A DNA stretch of 64,000 bases from Arthrospiribacter ruber. GTDB taxonomy: Bacteria; Bacteroidota; Bacteroidia; Cytophagales; Cyclobacteriaceae. Shown here piece by piece: positions 34,214-42,810 of this stretch (positions are counted from its first letter, which is position 1; each line of letters starts with the position of its first letter). Under the pieces are notes generated by a model. That model made no database searches. It worked only from the letters and a program-made list of their open reading frames with translations, and was not told the origin of the DNA. Made by a program: the position numbers and the translations under genes. The DNA is taken from assembly GCF_019343195.1 (NCBI RefSeq), contig NZ_RPHB01000002.1, forward strand, positions 248,001 through 312,000. Reading direction: 5' to 3'.

Positions 34214-34608
34214 AATTTTCACCCTATTTGGATGAAAAGTAAAAACAAACTAACCTGCATTTGACCTTGATGAAAATATGAATCTTTCTGCCTTAGCATT
34301 CAAAATAAAAATAATCCCTTCTACTGCCCAACCCACCTTCAGCAATGCCATACCAAAGTAGCTTCAAAGCTAGATGTCTAGTGACTTTTGGGTGGGTAGT
34401 TCCTATTGTGAGAGGATTATACCAGAACTGTCGTGCCTAATCGTGAATGTATTCCGGTTTCAATCGCTACCATTGTTTAGCTAATATTTTTTAATATCGA
34501 AGATATTAGTAGGTTTGGCGAGTAAAATATAGGACTTAACCCCCTTAAAGAATTACAAAAGTCAGCAAATCCAATTCCCTGCGATTCCTAAAGCCCTACA
34601 AACCAGAC
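34214..34608. other. Intergenic region with dispersed repeat copy C
   Basis: No gene. Contains the inverted-repeat element at 34323-34400; the last 150 bases before the hydrolase gene are AT-rich and should contain its promoter. Confidence 0.5.
34323..34400. repeat. Dispersed imperfect inverted repeat, copy C
   Basis: Terminal arms ACCCACC (34331-34337) and GGTGGGT (34391-34397) are exact inverted repeats, extended outward by ACTGCCCA/AGT. An inner palindrome-like TAGCTTCAAAGCTA and GACTTTTGGGTGGG link it to copy A. Confidence 0.55.
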
Positions 34609-35832
34609 ATGACAACTAAGAAGTGTATTCTCGGATTTTTTGTATTAATACCTATCTTCATCTTATCGATCCTTGTTCTAATTTTATCAATCAAATATTC
34701 CCCTACCTATGTTTACCGCTTGATCACAATGAATGTAGCGGATGTTTATGATTACAGAAATTTTGACAATCACATAATTCAGGGTGCCAAAAAAACCAAT
34801 CAATTCATTTCACATCCTAAAGAAGCATATGTAGAGTCAAAGTTTGATCAACTGATCACCAATACTGGATTTGACAGCTTTGAGGAATGGGCCATAGCCT
34901 CCCAAACCACAGCGCTTATTGTGATCCAAAGGGATACTGTGATTTATGAAAAGTACTTTAATGGTTTTGAGAGGGATGCTTACTTTCATTCCCAATCCAT
35001 GGCTAAGTCCTTTATTTCATTTTTGATCGGAGCAGCCCTCGATGACGGTCTGATCAATAGTATTGATGACCCAATGACTGATTACATCCCTGAGCTTTTG
35101 GAACGTGATCCCCGTTTTCAAAAAATTTCCCTAAAAGATCTTCTTGAAATGCGTTCAGGTCTCAAATACAATACAGACCTTATACCTTTTACTAATATTC
35201 ATGCTCCCTGGCATGATGAAGCAGTAGGCTACTACCATCCCAATGTTCGTAAACTGCTACTTGAAAAAGTTAACATTTCATCCGGGCCGGGTGAAGATTT
35301 TCAATATTCCAATTATAACACGAGCTACTTGGGTTTGATTATTGAAAGGTCTACCAATCTAAGCGTATCCCAATATCTCGAGCAAAAACTATGGTCAAAA
35401 ATAATGGAGTATGATGCGCTTTTTTCCATAGACAGCAAATCATCGAGCTTTGAATATATGCCAAGCCGTTTGGTGGCACGGGCGATTGACTATGCGCGAT
35501 TCGGTCAGCTGATGCTCAAAGAAGGAGATTGGTTTGGCGATCAGATTATTTCGCAAAGTTGGGTTATTGAATCTACCCGGGAAAACAGATCAATTCCTAG
35601 AGACATATACCCAAGGTGGTTTGGAAGAAGTGATAAAAGAATTTATTATACCTATCAATGGTGGGGCCATGTAAATGAAGATGGGACCTATCATTTTTAC
35701 GCCAACGGAAATCTCGGGCAGAACATCTACATTATACCTCACAAAGAGACTGTAATTGTACATTGCGGCAACTCACTTCAGTATTATAGCAGTGATTTTG
35801 ACTTATGGGATGTGGCTTTAAAGCTGGATTAG
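34609..35832 (+). CDS. Membrane-anchored serine hydrolase, beta-lactamase class C fold
   Basis: A 407-residue protein with an N-terminal membrane anchor (about residues 6-29) and a beta-lactamase-type domain facing the periplasm. The motifs are Ser130-Met-Ala-Lys133 (SxxK) and Tyr233-Ser-Asn235 (YxN) in FQYSNYN; the helix LLEMRSGLKY is the family's conserved (L)LxHxSGL equivalent. The usual H/KxG third motif is only loosely seen (ANGNLGQNIYI). This branch contains 6-aminohexanoate-dimer hydrolase/EstB-like esterases. It is not closely similar to the hydrolase at 25054. Confidence 0.87.
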   Translation: MTTKKCILGFFVLIPIFILSILVLILSIKYSPTYVYRLITMNVADVYDYRNFDNHIIQGAKKTNQFISHPKEAYVESKFDQLITNTGFDSFEEWAIASQTTALIVIQRDTVIYEKYFNGFERDAYFHSQSMAKSFISFLIGAALDDGLINSIDDPMTDYIPELLERDPRFQKISLKDLLEMRSGLKYNTDLIPFTNIHAPWHDEAVGYYHPNVRKLLLEKVNISSGPGEDFQYSNYNTSYLGLIIERSTNLSVSQYLEQKLWSKIMEYDALFSIDSKSSSFEYMPSRLVARAIDYARFGQLMLKEGDWFGDQIISQSWVIESTRENRSIPRDIYPRWFGRSDKRIYYTYQWWGHVNEDGTYHFYANGNLGQNIYIIPHKETVIVHCGNSLQYYSSDFDLWDVALKLD

Positions 35833-35959
35833 GAAATTGCCATATTAAGATTTAATATTCAAATAAACTTAATGTTGTATTTTTAAACACTAATTTTCAT
35901 TTTGTTAAAATTTGATTTTCAGACCCTTATATTATTCACCCAATCCAAAAGCCAAATTC

Positions 35960-36661
35960 ATGCATACAATCCCTCAAAACCTGGTGAAAACAGCAAGAGT
36001 AACCGGCATCTGGTATTTGGCTTTGGCAATATCAGGAGTAATAGGCTTTTTGCTCATTCATCCTCAAGTATTCATAGCCGATGACCCTACAAAAACCCTG
36101 GAGAATATTACGCAAAACACCCAGCTTGCCAGGGTCAGGCTTCTGCTAGAATTTGCCATCATCATTTCACAAGCACTGACAGCCGTTTGGTTTTACAGAC
36201 TTTTCAAGTCTATCAATGAATGGGGGGCTTGGACATTAGCTATATGGGGAACTGTAAACTCTGTAGTCATCATGGTAAGTGCAATTTCAATGGCAACTGC
36301 AATAGGGATCGCCGAATCTCTTACCTTAGGCCTAGAACAGAAAATAAGTTTAATAGAACTTTTAAATCATGTAAGTTCCAATGCTTGGGGAGTAGGAAGT
36401 CTATTCTTTGGGTTATGGCTTATTCCCATGGGTTTCATCATTCTCAGTTCAGGGAGAATGCCTGTCTGGCTCGGCAGGATCATCATTATCGGAGGCATAG
36501 GTTATCTTCTCAGCACATTTCTGGGATACTTGGACCTTGAATTTGCATTCATTGATTTCCTGACAATTCCTGCTACAATCGGAGAATTCTGGATGATAGG
36601 TTACCTGCTGTGGTTTGGAATACGTCCGGCAAATGAGACAGGTGAAAAGGATGGTGATTAG
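35960..36661 (+). CDS. DUF4386 family membrane protein
   Basis: I start at ATG 35960 (MHTIPQNLVKTARVTGIWYL); upstream frame to 35912 lacks family character. The 233-residue protein has about six membrane segments and the family pattern TGIWYLALAISGVIGFLLI, then LGxWLIPMGFIIL-like (GLWLIPMGFIILSSG) and the C-terminal TIPATIGEFWMIGYLLW. No function is established for DUF4386. A broken copy of its C-terminal end is found at 42539. Confidence 0.85.
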   Translation: MHTIPQNLVKTARVTGIWYLALAISGVIGFLLIHPQVFIADDPTKTLENITQNTQLARVRLLLEFAIIISQALTAVWFYRLFKSINEWGAWTLAIWGTVNSVVIMVSAISMATAIGIAESLTLGLEQKISLIELLNHVSSNAWGVGSLFFGLWLIPMGFIILSSGRMPVWLGRIIIIGGIGYLLSTFLGYLDLEFAFIDFLTIPATIGEFWMIGYLLWFGIRPANETGEKDGD

Positions 36662-36731
36662 GCTGTTTAGGTTTGAAAATCAATCAGAAAATCAGGTGGC
36701 ATGGATCATATAAAAGTTAAAAGACTTAAAG

Positions 36732-37145
36732 ATGAAAAAAGTAACGGGCATCGGGGGCATATTCTTTAAATCTAAAGATCCCCAAAAGACGAAAGAGTGG
36801 TACAAAAAACACCTCGGGCTGGAAACTGATCAGTGGGGAACAAATTTTGAATGGAGACAAGGCAGTGATCCTTCAAAGAAAGGGTTTACCCAATGGAGTC
36901 CATCAGCAGAAGAATCCAAGTTTTTTGCTTACACCGATAAAGATTTTATCCTCAATTACAGAGTAGAAAACCTTGAAGCATTGCTGAAAGAATTAAAAAA
37001 AGAAGGAGTAAGAATTTTGGATGAAATTGAGTATCATGACTATGGAAAATTCGTTCACATTCTAGATCATGAGAAAAATGTCATTGAATTATGGGAGCCC
37101 AATGACATCGAATATGACAAAATAGTTGATGGCAGGACAAAGTAA
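36732..37145 (+). CDS. VOC-fold protein
   Basis: A 137-residue glyoxalase-fold protein: GIGGIFFKSKDPQKTKEWYKKHLG at the start and HDYGKFVHILDHEKNVIELWEP at the end. The usual first metal His is replaced (IGGIFF), while Glu in VIELWEP and the segment KFVHILD remain. This pattern matches VOC proteins without a clear enzyme role. It is encoded 70 bases after the DUF4386 gene and is unrelated in close detail to the VOC gene at 29819. Confidence 0.83.
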   Translation: MKKVTGIGGIFFKSKDPQKTKEWYKKHLGLETDQWGTNFEWRQGSDPSKKGFTQWSPSAEESKFFAYTDKDFILNYRVENLEALLKELKKEGVRILDEIEYHDYGKFVHILDHEKNVIELWEPNDIEYDKIVDGRTK

Positions 37146-37225
37146 CCTTGTGTTCTTATAAAAATTGACCCTTTTCAAAATACTATTCCAACGACCTACT
37201 ATAAACTTCAACTCTTATTTTGACC

Positions 37226-37840
37226 ATGCTCAGCACATCTATAACAGAATCCCAAAAAATCAACATTGAAAAAGTCTTAATTGAAACCAGTGCGGCTTAT
37301 TCCCCATTGTCAGCTGAGTGTAGACAGGATTTTATTGACAATTTGAGCATACGGAAATTCCAAAGAGGAGACATGGTTGTCCGGGAAGGACAATTTGCCA
37401 AAAAAGCTTATTTGATAGTATCAGGTTGTTCGAGAGCATTTTACCTGAAAGAGGGTAAGGACATTACGGATTGGTTCACTTTTGAGAACCAGTTCATGGC
37501 CTCAATTGTAAGCTTTTTCAGCGACAGGCCGAGCCCACATTATCTAGAGTTTTTGGAAGATTCAACTGTATTGGAATTTTCCAAAGAAATTATGGACAGT
37601 CTTTCTGATAAGCACCATGATTTCGAAAGGTTTATCAGCAGGGTGGTCACCGAAACGATGCTGGGATTATGTGAAAGGCTTTACACCATTCAGTTTAACA
37701 AAGCTTCTGATAGGTACCGCTACCTTTTAAATATTTATCCCAAGATTACCGAAAGGGTTCCTCTGACTCATATAGCCTCCTATTTGGGTGTGACTTTGGA
37801 AACCCTTAGCAGAATCCGGAATCCCAAAAACCGAATTTGA
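37226..37840 (+). CDS. Crp/Fnr-family transcriptional regulator
   Basis: About 204 residues from ATG 37226 (a TTG at 37220 is also in frame). The cyclic-nucleotide-binding-like domain is seen in FQRGDMVVREGQFAKKAYLIVSG; a long dimer helix covers about 130-165; the C-terminal HTH is LTHIASYLGVTLETLSRIRN. There are no FNR-type iron-sulfur cysteines. This is the branch common in Bacteroidota, often beside oxidoreductase genes. The following two genes (small membrane protein, flavodoxin-fold oxidoreductase) are in the same direction and may be its targets. Confidence 0.9.
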   Translation: MLSTSITESQKINIEKVLIETSAAYSPLSAECRQDFIDNLSIRKFQRGDMVVREGQFAKKAYLIVSGCSRAFYLKEGKDITDWFTFENQFMASIVSFFSDRPSPHYLEFLEDSTVLEFSKEIMDSLSDKHHDFERFISRVVTETMLGLCERLYTIQFNKASDRYRYLLNIYPKITERVPLTHIASYLGVTLETLSRIRNPKNRI

Positions 37841-37896
37841 TCTAAATCAAATGATGACGCTTCCGTTTGTTGGACTTTTGTCAAAAAGGATCATAA

Positions 37897-38235
37897 ATGG
37901 AAGAATTACAAAATCAACCCCAATCAATCTTCGGCAAGTGGTGGTTGCCGATCAGAATATGGTTTTACCCAGCTTGGCTTCTTTATGAGCTCTCCATCCG
38001 TTTTTATGGATATGCTTTGGACATTTACCATTATATTTTTAAAAATCTGGAATTTATATTCCCTGACATAAACCTAACTCTTACCCTTATCACTGCAGGA
38101 ATCTGTGCTTTCATTGCTTTTGCCATTTGTTTTGTCTATTTGACCGTTCCTGCTTGCTACATACTTTTTTTATTCTTCAAAAGAGGAAGCCTGACGAAAT
38201 CTAAGTTCGAACTGAAACTGAAAAAAAACCTGTAA
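37897..38235 (+). CDS. Small membrane protein, unknown function
   Basis: A 112-residue protein with one amphipathic N-terminal half (WWLPIRIWFYPAWLLYELSI) and one strong membrane segment (about 68-95, LITAGICAFIAFAICFVYL), ending in a basic tail. I recognise no family. It is encoded 6 bases upstream of the oxidoreductase gene, so the two are almost certainly cotranscribed. Confidence 0.65.
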   Translation: MEELQNQPQSIFGKWWLPIRIWFYPAWLLYELSIRFYGYALDIYHYIFKNLEFIFPDINLTLTLITAGICAFIAFAICFVYLTVPACYILFLFFKRGSLTKSKFELKLKKNL

Positions 38236-38240
38236 GCTAT

Positions 38241-38819
38241 ATGAAAAAGATTTTAATCATCAATGGCCACCCGGATAAGGAGAGCTTCAGTTTTGCCCTT
38301 TCAGATGCCTATAAAAAAGGTGCCGAAAAAGCCTGTTCCGAAATCAAAGAAATAAACATTAGGGACTTGAACTTTGACCCTAACCTGAAATTTGGATACC
38401 GCAAGAGGACAGATCTGGAGCCGGACCTTTTGGACGCTCAGGATAAAATTAAATGGGCTGACCACATGGTGTGGATCTACCCGGTTTGGTGGAGTTCTTT
38501 CCCTGCCATCATGAAAGGGTTTCTTGATAGGGTTTTACTTCCCGGTTTTGCATTTCAAAAAAGACAGAATTCCTTATTCAGCGACAAATTGTTAGTTGGC
38601 AAAACAGCAAGGATCATCTGCACCCTAGACCAGCCTGCCTGGTATTACAGGTGGGTATATGGAAATCCGAGCCATAATGCCCTCAAAAAAGGCACATTGA
38701 ATTTTATAGGAGTAAAAAAGGTCAAGATCACAACTATCGGCCCTGTGAGGCTTTCCAAAGAAGAATATAGGATGAAATGGCTGGAAAAAGTTGGAAGATT
38801 AGGTTTATTGAATAAGTAA
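38241..38819 (+). CDS. NAD(P)H-dependent flavodoxin-fold oxidoreductase (MdaB/NQO1 type)
   Basis: A 192-residue protein with the flavodoxin_2 pattern: ILIINGHPDKESFSFALSDAY at the FMN phosphate loop, ADHMVWIYPVWWSSFPAIMKGFLD at the isoalloxazine-binding region (about 75-98) and PGFAFQ. Enzymes of this family reduce quinones and azo or nitro compounds with two electrons using FMN/FAD. No signal peptide. The Crp/Fnr gene two positions upstream suggests redox-linked control; inference. Confidence 0.9.
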   Translation: MKKILIINGHPDKESFSFALSDAYKKGAEKACSEIKEINIRDLNFDPNLKFGYRKRTDLEPDLLDAQDKIKWADHMVWIYPVWWSSFPAIMKGFLDRVLLPGFAFQKRQNSLFSDKLLVGKTARIICTLDQPAWYYRWVYGNPSHNALKKGTLNFIGVKKVKITTIGPVRLSKEEYRMKWLEKVGRLGLLNK

Positions 38820-39092
38820 TTGTTATCAGGATATTTAAAAGCATTTGAAAAATACCGATGAAGATGAACTACCTACTTATAGTCCTAATCTTTCCATTCA
38901 GGCATAGCAATGACTTCTTTGCAAATGGAGGAACTGGAAAAAGAGAGTTTTGGAAATGGTATTCAGAAAAAGTAGTAATTTGCCCTGAACAATGGGATAG
39001 ATATTTATTCAGCATTGGTCATTTATTAATAAAAGTGCATTCCTTTAAAAGCATTCCTAAACTTAAATTCCTGACTTTTTCATACCATCATT

Positions 39093-40496
39093 ATGTTTAA
39101 TCAATTCTACCAACAAGCCTCCGATCAGCTTAAGCTTTCTTTTCTCCAAAAAATCATTGAGCAAAACGATCACATCAAGGAGCAGTTTATAAACTTCTAC
39201 CTTGAGCCTAAGGACAAACAACTGGCATTAACGGTCACAGATCCAGACGATTTCATCTATGCCAGTAAAGATTTGATCAAAGAAGATCTGGAGTCCATCA
39301 AATTTAAAGACTTGGACTGGAATAGTTACGCTCCAAGGAATTCGGGATATGTCTCCCATGATGATGCTTTTGAATATTTGGCCGAGGAAGAAATCGGGCG
39401 CATCATTGGTTTCCACGCCTTTGAAGTGGAAAGATACTGTTCCTTAAAGCACTTCGATCTGGCTTTCTTATACATGATCAGCATTTACAGGGCGTGTTTG
39501 GAAGCAAAATTAGATGAAGACTATGCCGTTTTGGAATTTCCGCTGGAAATGATGTTACAAAATTTTGACGATCATTTACAAAGCTGTCTTCCCATTTTCA
39601 AGGCAATTCAAATTCCGGAAGATCAGCTGTTCACTATTGCTGTTGTACTTTTTGATCAACACAATGAGATAAATTCTGATGATTCCAGTTTCCTGACATT
39701 TTTTGAAACCTACCTATTAAGCCTTCTTCATTCTGGTGTAGAAGCTGGAATCCTACTTGATGTAATGGAGGAGAAAGATAAAGCAGCATGTTTGCCTTGG
39801 CTATTTACAGAACTCCATAGAAAAACGGGAGGGACAGAATGCTTTGAAATGGCTGCGCTGAAACACTATAAATCGAGCATCCATGTAGCTAAGGACCTTT
39901 TGGAATTATACCGTTCTTCTGATAACCTCAAATTCCGCAATATCGCCAAACAATTGTGGAATAACGGTCTCTTTCATCATGAATGCGCTGAATTGTATTT
40001 TGATGTTCTCGATCCTAAACAGGAGCCTGCGCTCTATTTAGAAATTACCTTGTTTCTGAACAAAAAAACCTTTACCAAGAAATATTACGAAATTATACAA
40101 GTGTTGATGCCGGAGGATGAACGGCTGGGATACCTCAGGACACTCCAAAACAAGCCCCCTGCATATGTACTAGCGATGTGTATGGAAGGGAAAATCACTG
40201 AAGCACTTGATCATGCCCGTACCCATACAGACAGGTGGAACATCATCGACACGATGACTCCTTGCCTGAAATATGCCCCACAACAAGCATTAATCATACT
40301 ATCACAAAAAGTTGAAGACCAACTTTTCAATGAGCGTGGCAGAAATTTCTATGCGACAATCGCTAAAATTCTAAAAGTGGCTATAGAAATTCCAGAGATT
40401 CAAAAGCAAACAGAAGTTCTGGTAAACAGGATAGTCTATTCTCATGGCAGGTTGAAGGCATTGAGAGATGAATTAAGAGCAGCCGGCGTTATATAA
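39093..40496 (+). CDS. Unknown all-helical protein (TPR-like)
   Basis: A 467-residue soluble protein without signal peptide or membrane segment. It is rich in helices with TPR/HEAT-like rhythm (HFDLAFLYMISIYRACLEAK; CAELYFDVLDPKQEPALYLE; EALDHARTHTDRWNIIDTM). I do not recognise an enzymatic motif. It resembles in general the helical regions of scaffold or regulatory proteins. No evident operon partner: the spacer downstream ends at a convergent lipoprotein gene. Confidence 0.8.
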   Translation: MFNQFYQQASDQLKLSFLQKIIEQNDHIKEQFINFYLEPKDKQLALTVTDPDDFIYASKDLIKEDLESIKFKDLDWNSYAPRNSGYVSHDDAFEYLAEEEIGRIIGFHAFEVERYCSLKHFDLAFLYMISIYRACLEAKLDEDYAVLEFPLEMMLQNFDDHLQSCLPIFKAIQIPEDQLFTIAVVLFDQHNEINSDDSSFLTFFETYLLSLLHSGVEAGILLDVMEEKDKAACLPWLFTELHRKTGGTECFEMAALKHYKSSIHVAKDLLELYRSSDNLKFRNIAKQLWNNGLFHHECAELYFDVLDPKQEPALYLEITLFLNKKTFTKKYYEIIQVLMPEDERLGYLRTLQNKPPAYVLAMCMEGKITEALDHARTHTDRWNIIDTMTPCLKYAPQQALIILSQKVEDQLFNERGRNFYATIAKILKVAIEIPEIQKQTEVLVNRIVYSHGRLKALRDELRAAGVI

Positions 40497-40662
40497 TGAT
40501 CAAGGCAAAATCCTATGATGAAAATATAGTTTATTAAAAACAAAAATAACGGCATTAATCGCCGTCATATTCAAGATCATCATTGTATCAAAAGCAAATC
40601 AATTAAATGAACTGTCTAATATGCTTTAACAGATCCCTCTCGAAAGCTTCATAGCGTATAAG

Positions 40663-41808
40663 TTACTTGGAATTGCTTTCATCATTTAGCTTTAACATAT
40701 AGTAAGTATTCCAATCTTCTTCCCCTAAAAGCCTTTGGTTTTTGTGGACTATTATTTGTCCTTCTTTGTTTACAATAGGTGTAGAGATAGTACCGGATGG
40801 CAATTCAATATCATCTTGGAGCAATTTGTAATCCAAATCAAAAACAGCGGCATACTTTGGAAGCGCTTCGAAGAAATCCCTCCATTCGTCTTGATTTTCT
40901 CTGTCGTAATTCATCACAATATTCTCATCCGCTCCCTTTATATAAATAAGAACTATTTTGTCATCCATTACAAATAGTTGTTCTATCATGGATGGTATTA
41001 TCATTTCTAGCTTCAAAAACAATTCAGCTGAGTTTTTTAAACTTACTTGAGGAAAAGGGATTTGGCCTTCTGGAGTTAGGGTGACACTTTTTTTTAAAAT
41101 CAGATCTCTGTCCTGTTCTTTATAGATATAAAACTTCATTTCAGCCATTAGAAACAAATACCAATGCTTCCCATTTTTTACAATTTTTGGATGGTGTAAG
41201 AAATGAAATTCACCGTTTTTGTACACTGAGGTCTCCGGAAGCTCCATTTGCAGTTCCACTTCTTTTGTAACAGGGTCTATTATTTCCAACAAGGGTTCTT
41301 TATAGTATTTCCGAAAGAATTTCTCTTGGTCCTCCCAATCTTTTAGGTCTCTTTCAGGCCGGTAGTAGGCTATTTTATTTCCCAATGTAAAAGCCGGTCG
41401 ATTGTAAGGATGCATATAAAGATAATCTTCAGGAATAGGGAAATTATTGATAATATCTCCGTCATTTGATAATTTTATCAAACCCTTGTGCATGTCCATT
41501 ATTGTAAATTCCCCTTCAAAAAAACCTGCTGAATAGGCCATGCTGATTGCGCTTGGACCATCGGTTTTGAGCTCTATATGAGAAGTAATATCACCGGTTT
41601 CATCAAAAACAAAGTAGTTAGAAAAGTCCATTTTTGCCAGGAACATTCCATCATGAAAATCAATTAAAGTCAATTCTTCCAAGTGGTTGACTCTGATTGA
41701 ATCGGTAATTTCAAATCTATAATCTGTTGAAATGGATTGACCTGAGTTTTTCTCCTTCGAGCAGCCAATCATTGCAATAACAAGAATGAAGCATGTAAAA
41801 TTTTTCAT
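40663..41808 (-). CDS. DUF4221-type lipoprotein
   Basis: A 381-residue lipoprotein with the signal MKNFTCFILVIAMIGC (lipidated Cys16). The mature part has repeated beta-strand pairs such as LIDFHDGMFLAKMD, GLIKLSNDGDIINNFPIP and VFDLDYKLLQDDIELP, suggesting a beta-propeller, and matches the DUF4221 pattern of Cytophagales lipoproteins. Function unknown; probably periplasmic or surface exposed. It is a single gene convergent with the helical protein upstream. Confidence 0.75.
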   Translation of the reverse strand: MKNFTCFILVIAMIGCSKEKNSGQSISTDYRFEITDSIRVNHLEELTLIDFHDGMFLAKMDFSNYFVFDETGDITSHIELKTDGPSAISMAYSAGFFEGEFTIMDMHKGLIKLSNDGDIINNFPIPEDYLYMHPYNRPAFTLGNKIAYYRPERDLKDWEDQEKFFRKYYKEPLLEIIDPVTKEVELQMELPETSVYKNGEFHFLHHPKIVKNGKHWYLFLMAEMKFYIYKEQDRDLILKKSVTLTPEGQIPFPQVSLKNSAELFLKLEMIIPSMIEQLFVMDDKIVLIYIKGADENIVMNYDRENQDEWRDFFEALPKYAAVFDLDYKLLQDDIELPSGTISTPIVNKEGQIIVHKNQRLLGEEDWNTYYMLKLNDESNSK

Positions 41809-42030
41809 TTACAAATTTAATTGGCCGGAAAATCACAGGCTTGTTAAGTTATGTTAGAAAGGAAGCATACCTCTTAAAAAATCTGAAAAAAGGAAAAGTA
41901 TAAAAGTTGGTCACTTGGATTTTTAACCAGACCAATCATAAGTGTTCACATCAAATGAAAAATATATTTTTAAAATAACTGGACAAAATCGAAATACTAT
42001 TCGTCCTGAAAAAAACTAAACTAAACAATA

Positions 42031-42495
42031 ATGAAAAACCCAATTTTACTTTTGCTAGCATTGTCAATTCTGATATTCTCTTGTGATACTGAATTGCCGG
42101 AAGAATCAATCACGATAACCTATGAGGTAATTACTGAAAATGATGTTGCATGGTCAGGGGAATTCAAGGACGCCAATGGCCAAAGAGTTCTGACTTTTGA
42201 TCTGGATGAATTCACATCTGAAGCAGATGGGCATAGCATGCCAAGTGGTTGGAGATACTCTTTTCAGCCAACAGTGCAGCCCATAGAGCTTCTGATCGCT
42301 GCTACTGCCTTTTGTGCTGAGTGTGATGAAAACACCCAAAGAAGCCCATCTCCCAGCATCACAGCAAACATATACATCAATGACAAACTGGTATGGACCG
42401 AAACAGATAACTGCAGAGAATGTACCGCTGAGAACCTCAAAGGATTGGCAACGTCTTGGTACAAGCTTCCTGAAGAGTGGGAAACAGGTGATTAG
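42031..42495 (+). CDS. Small Cys-rich lipoprotein, unknown function
   Basis: A 154-residue protein with lipoprotein signal LSILIFSC (Cys18) and a compact beta-rich mature domain (ITITYEVITENDVAWSGEF). Four cysteines occur as CAEC and CREC, which could form disulfides or a metal site. I do not recognise the family. The last 260 bases are duplicated at 33951-34211. It is followed by a broken DUF4386 tail. Confidence 0.8.
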   Translation: MKNPILLLLALSILIFSCDTELPEESITITYEVITENDVAWSGEFKDANGQRVLTFDLDEFTSEADGHSMPSGWRYSFQPTVQPIELLIAATAFCAECDENTQRSPSPSITANIYINDKLVWTETDNCRECTAENLKGLATSWYKLPEEWETGD

Positions 42496-42810
42496 TCAAT
42501 TGATTAATCATTTTTGAAAAATTCCTGCTTCTATATTCGAATTCTGGATGAATGCTCACCTTTTATGGTTTGCAATACGTACGGAAAATGAATTCCTTGA
42601 TGTGGACAGGATTTAAGCGTTTTACTTTTATACTGTTATTAAAGGTAATGCAATCCTATTTTTAGAGACCGCCCGTCTGCGGACAATTTTGTCCGAAAAA
42701 TCCGGTTCAAAACGAAACAATAAGGCCTGAATTGCAGTACTGGCACTTTTTCCTTGGCACAAATCTCGCAAAGATGGCCCTTAAAACCCCCTTCTTTAAG
42801 TCCAATCAAC
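42496..42810. other. Intergenic region upstream of the permease array
   Basis: Contains a DUF4386 fragment (42539-42616) and a perfect 16-base palindrome CGGACAATTTTGTCCG at 42680-42695. The remainder should hold the promoter of the first permease gene. Confidence 0.5.
42539..42616 (+). pseudogene. Fragment of a DUF4386 gene (C-terminal end)
   Basis: The plus-strand frame reads EFWMNAHLLWFAIRTENEF to a stop at 42614-42616, matching EFWMIGYLLWFGIRPANET at the end of the intact gene (36590-36661). DNA is alignable as well but clearly diverged. No start or upstream homology remains. Confidence 0.7.

Noticed and set aside
38858-39100. 80-codon plus-strand ORF before the helical protein
   Set aside because: It overlaps the next start, has no ribosome site or recognised domain and an odd composition; it is probably a chance frame in a spacer.
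40549-40565. ACGGC/GCCGT hairpin between convergent genes
   Set aside because: Only a 5-bp stem with a 7-base loop and no T run; too weak to call a terminator.
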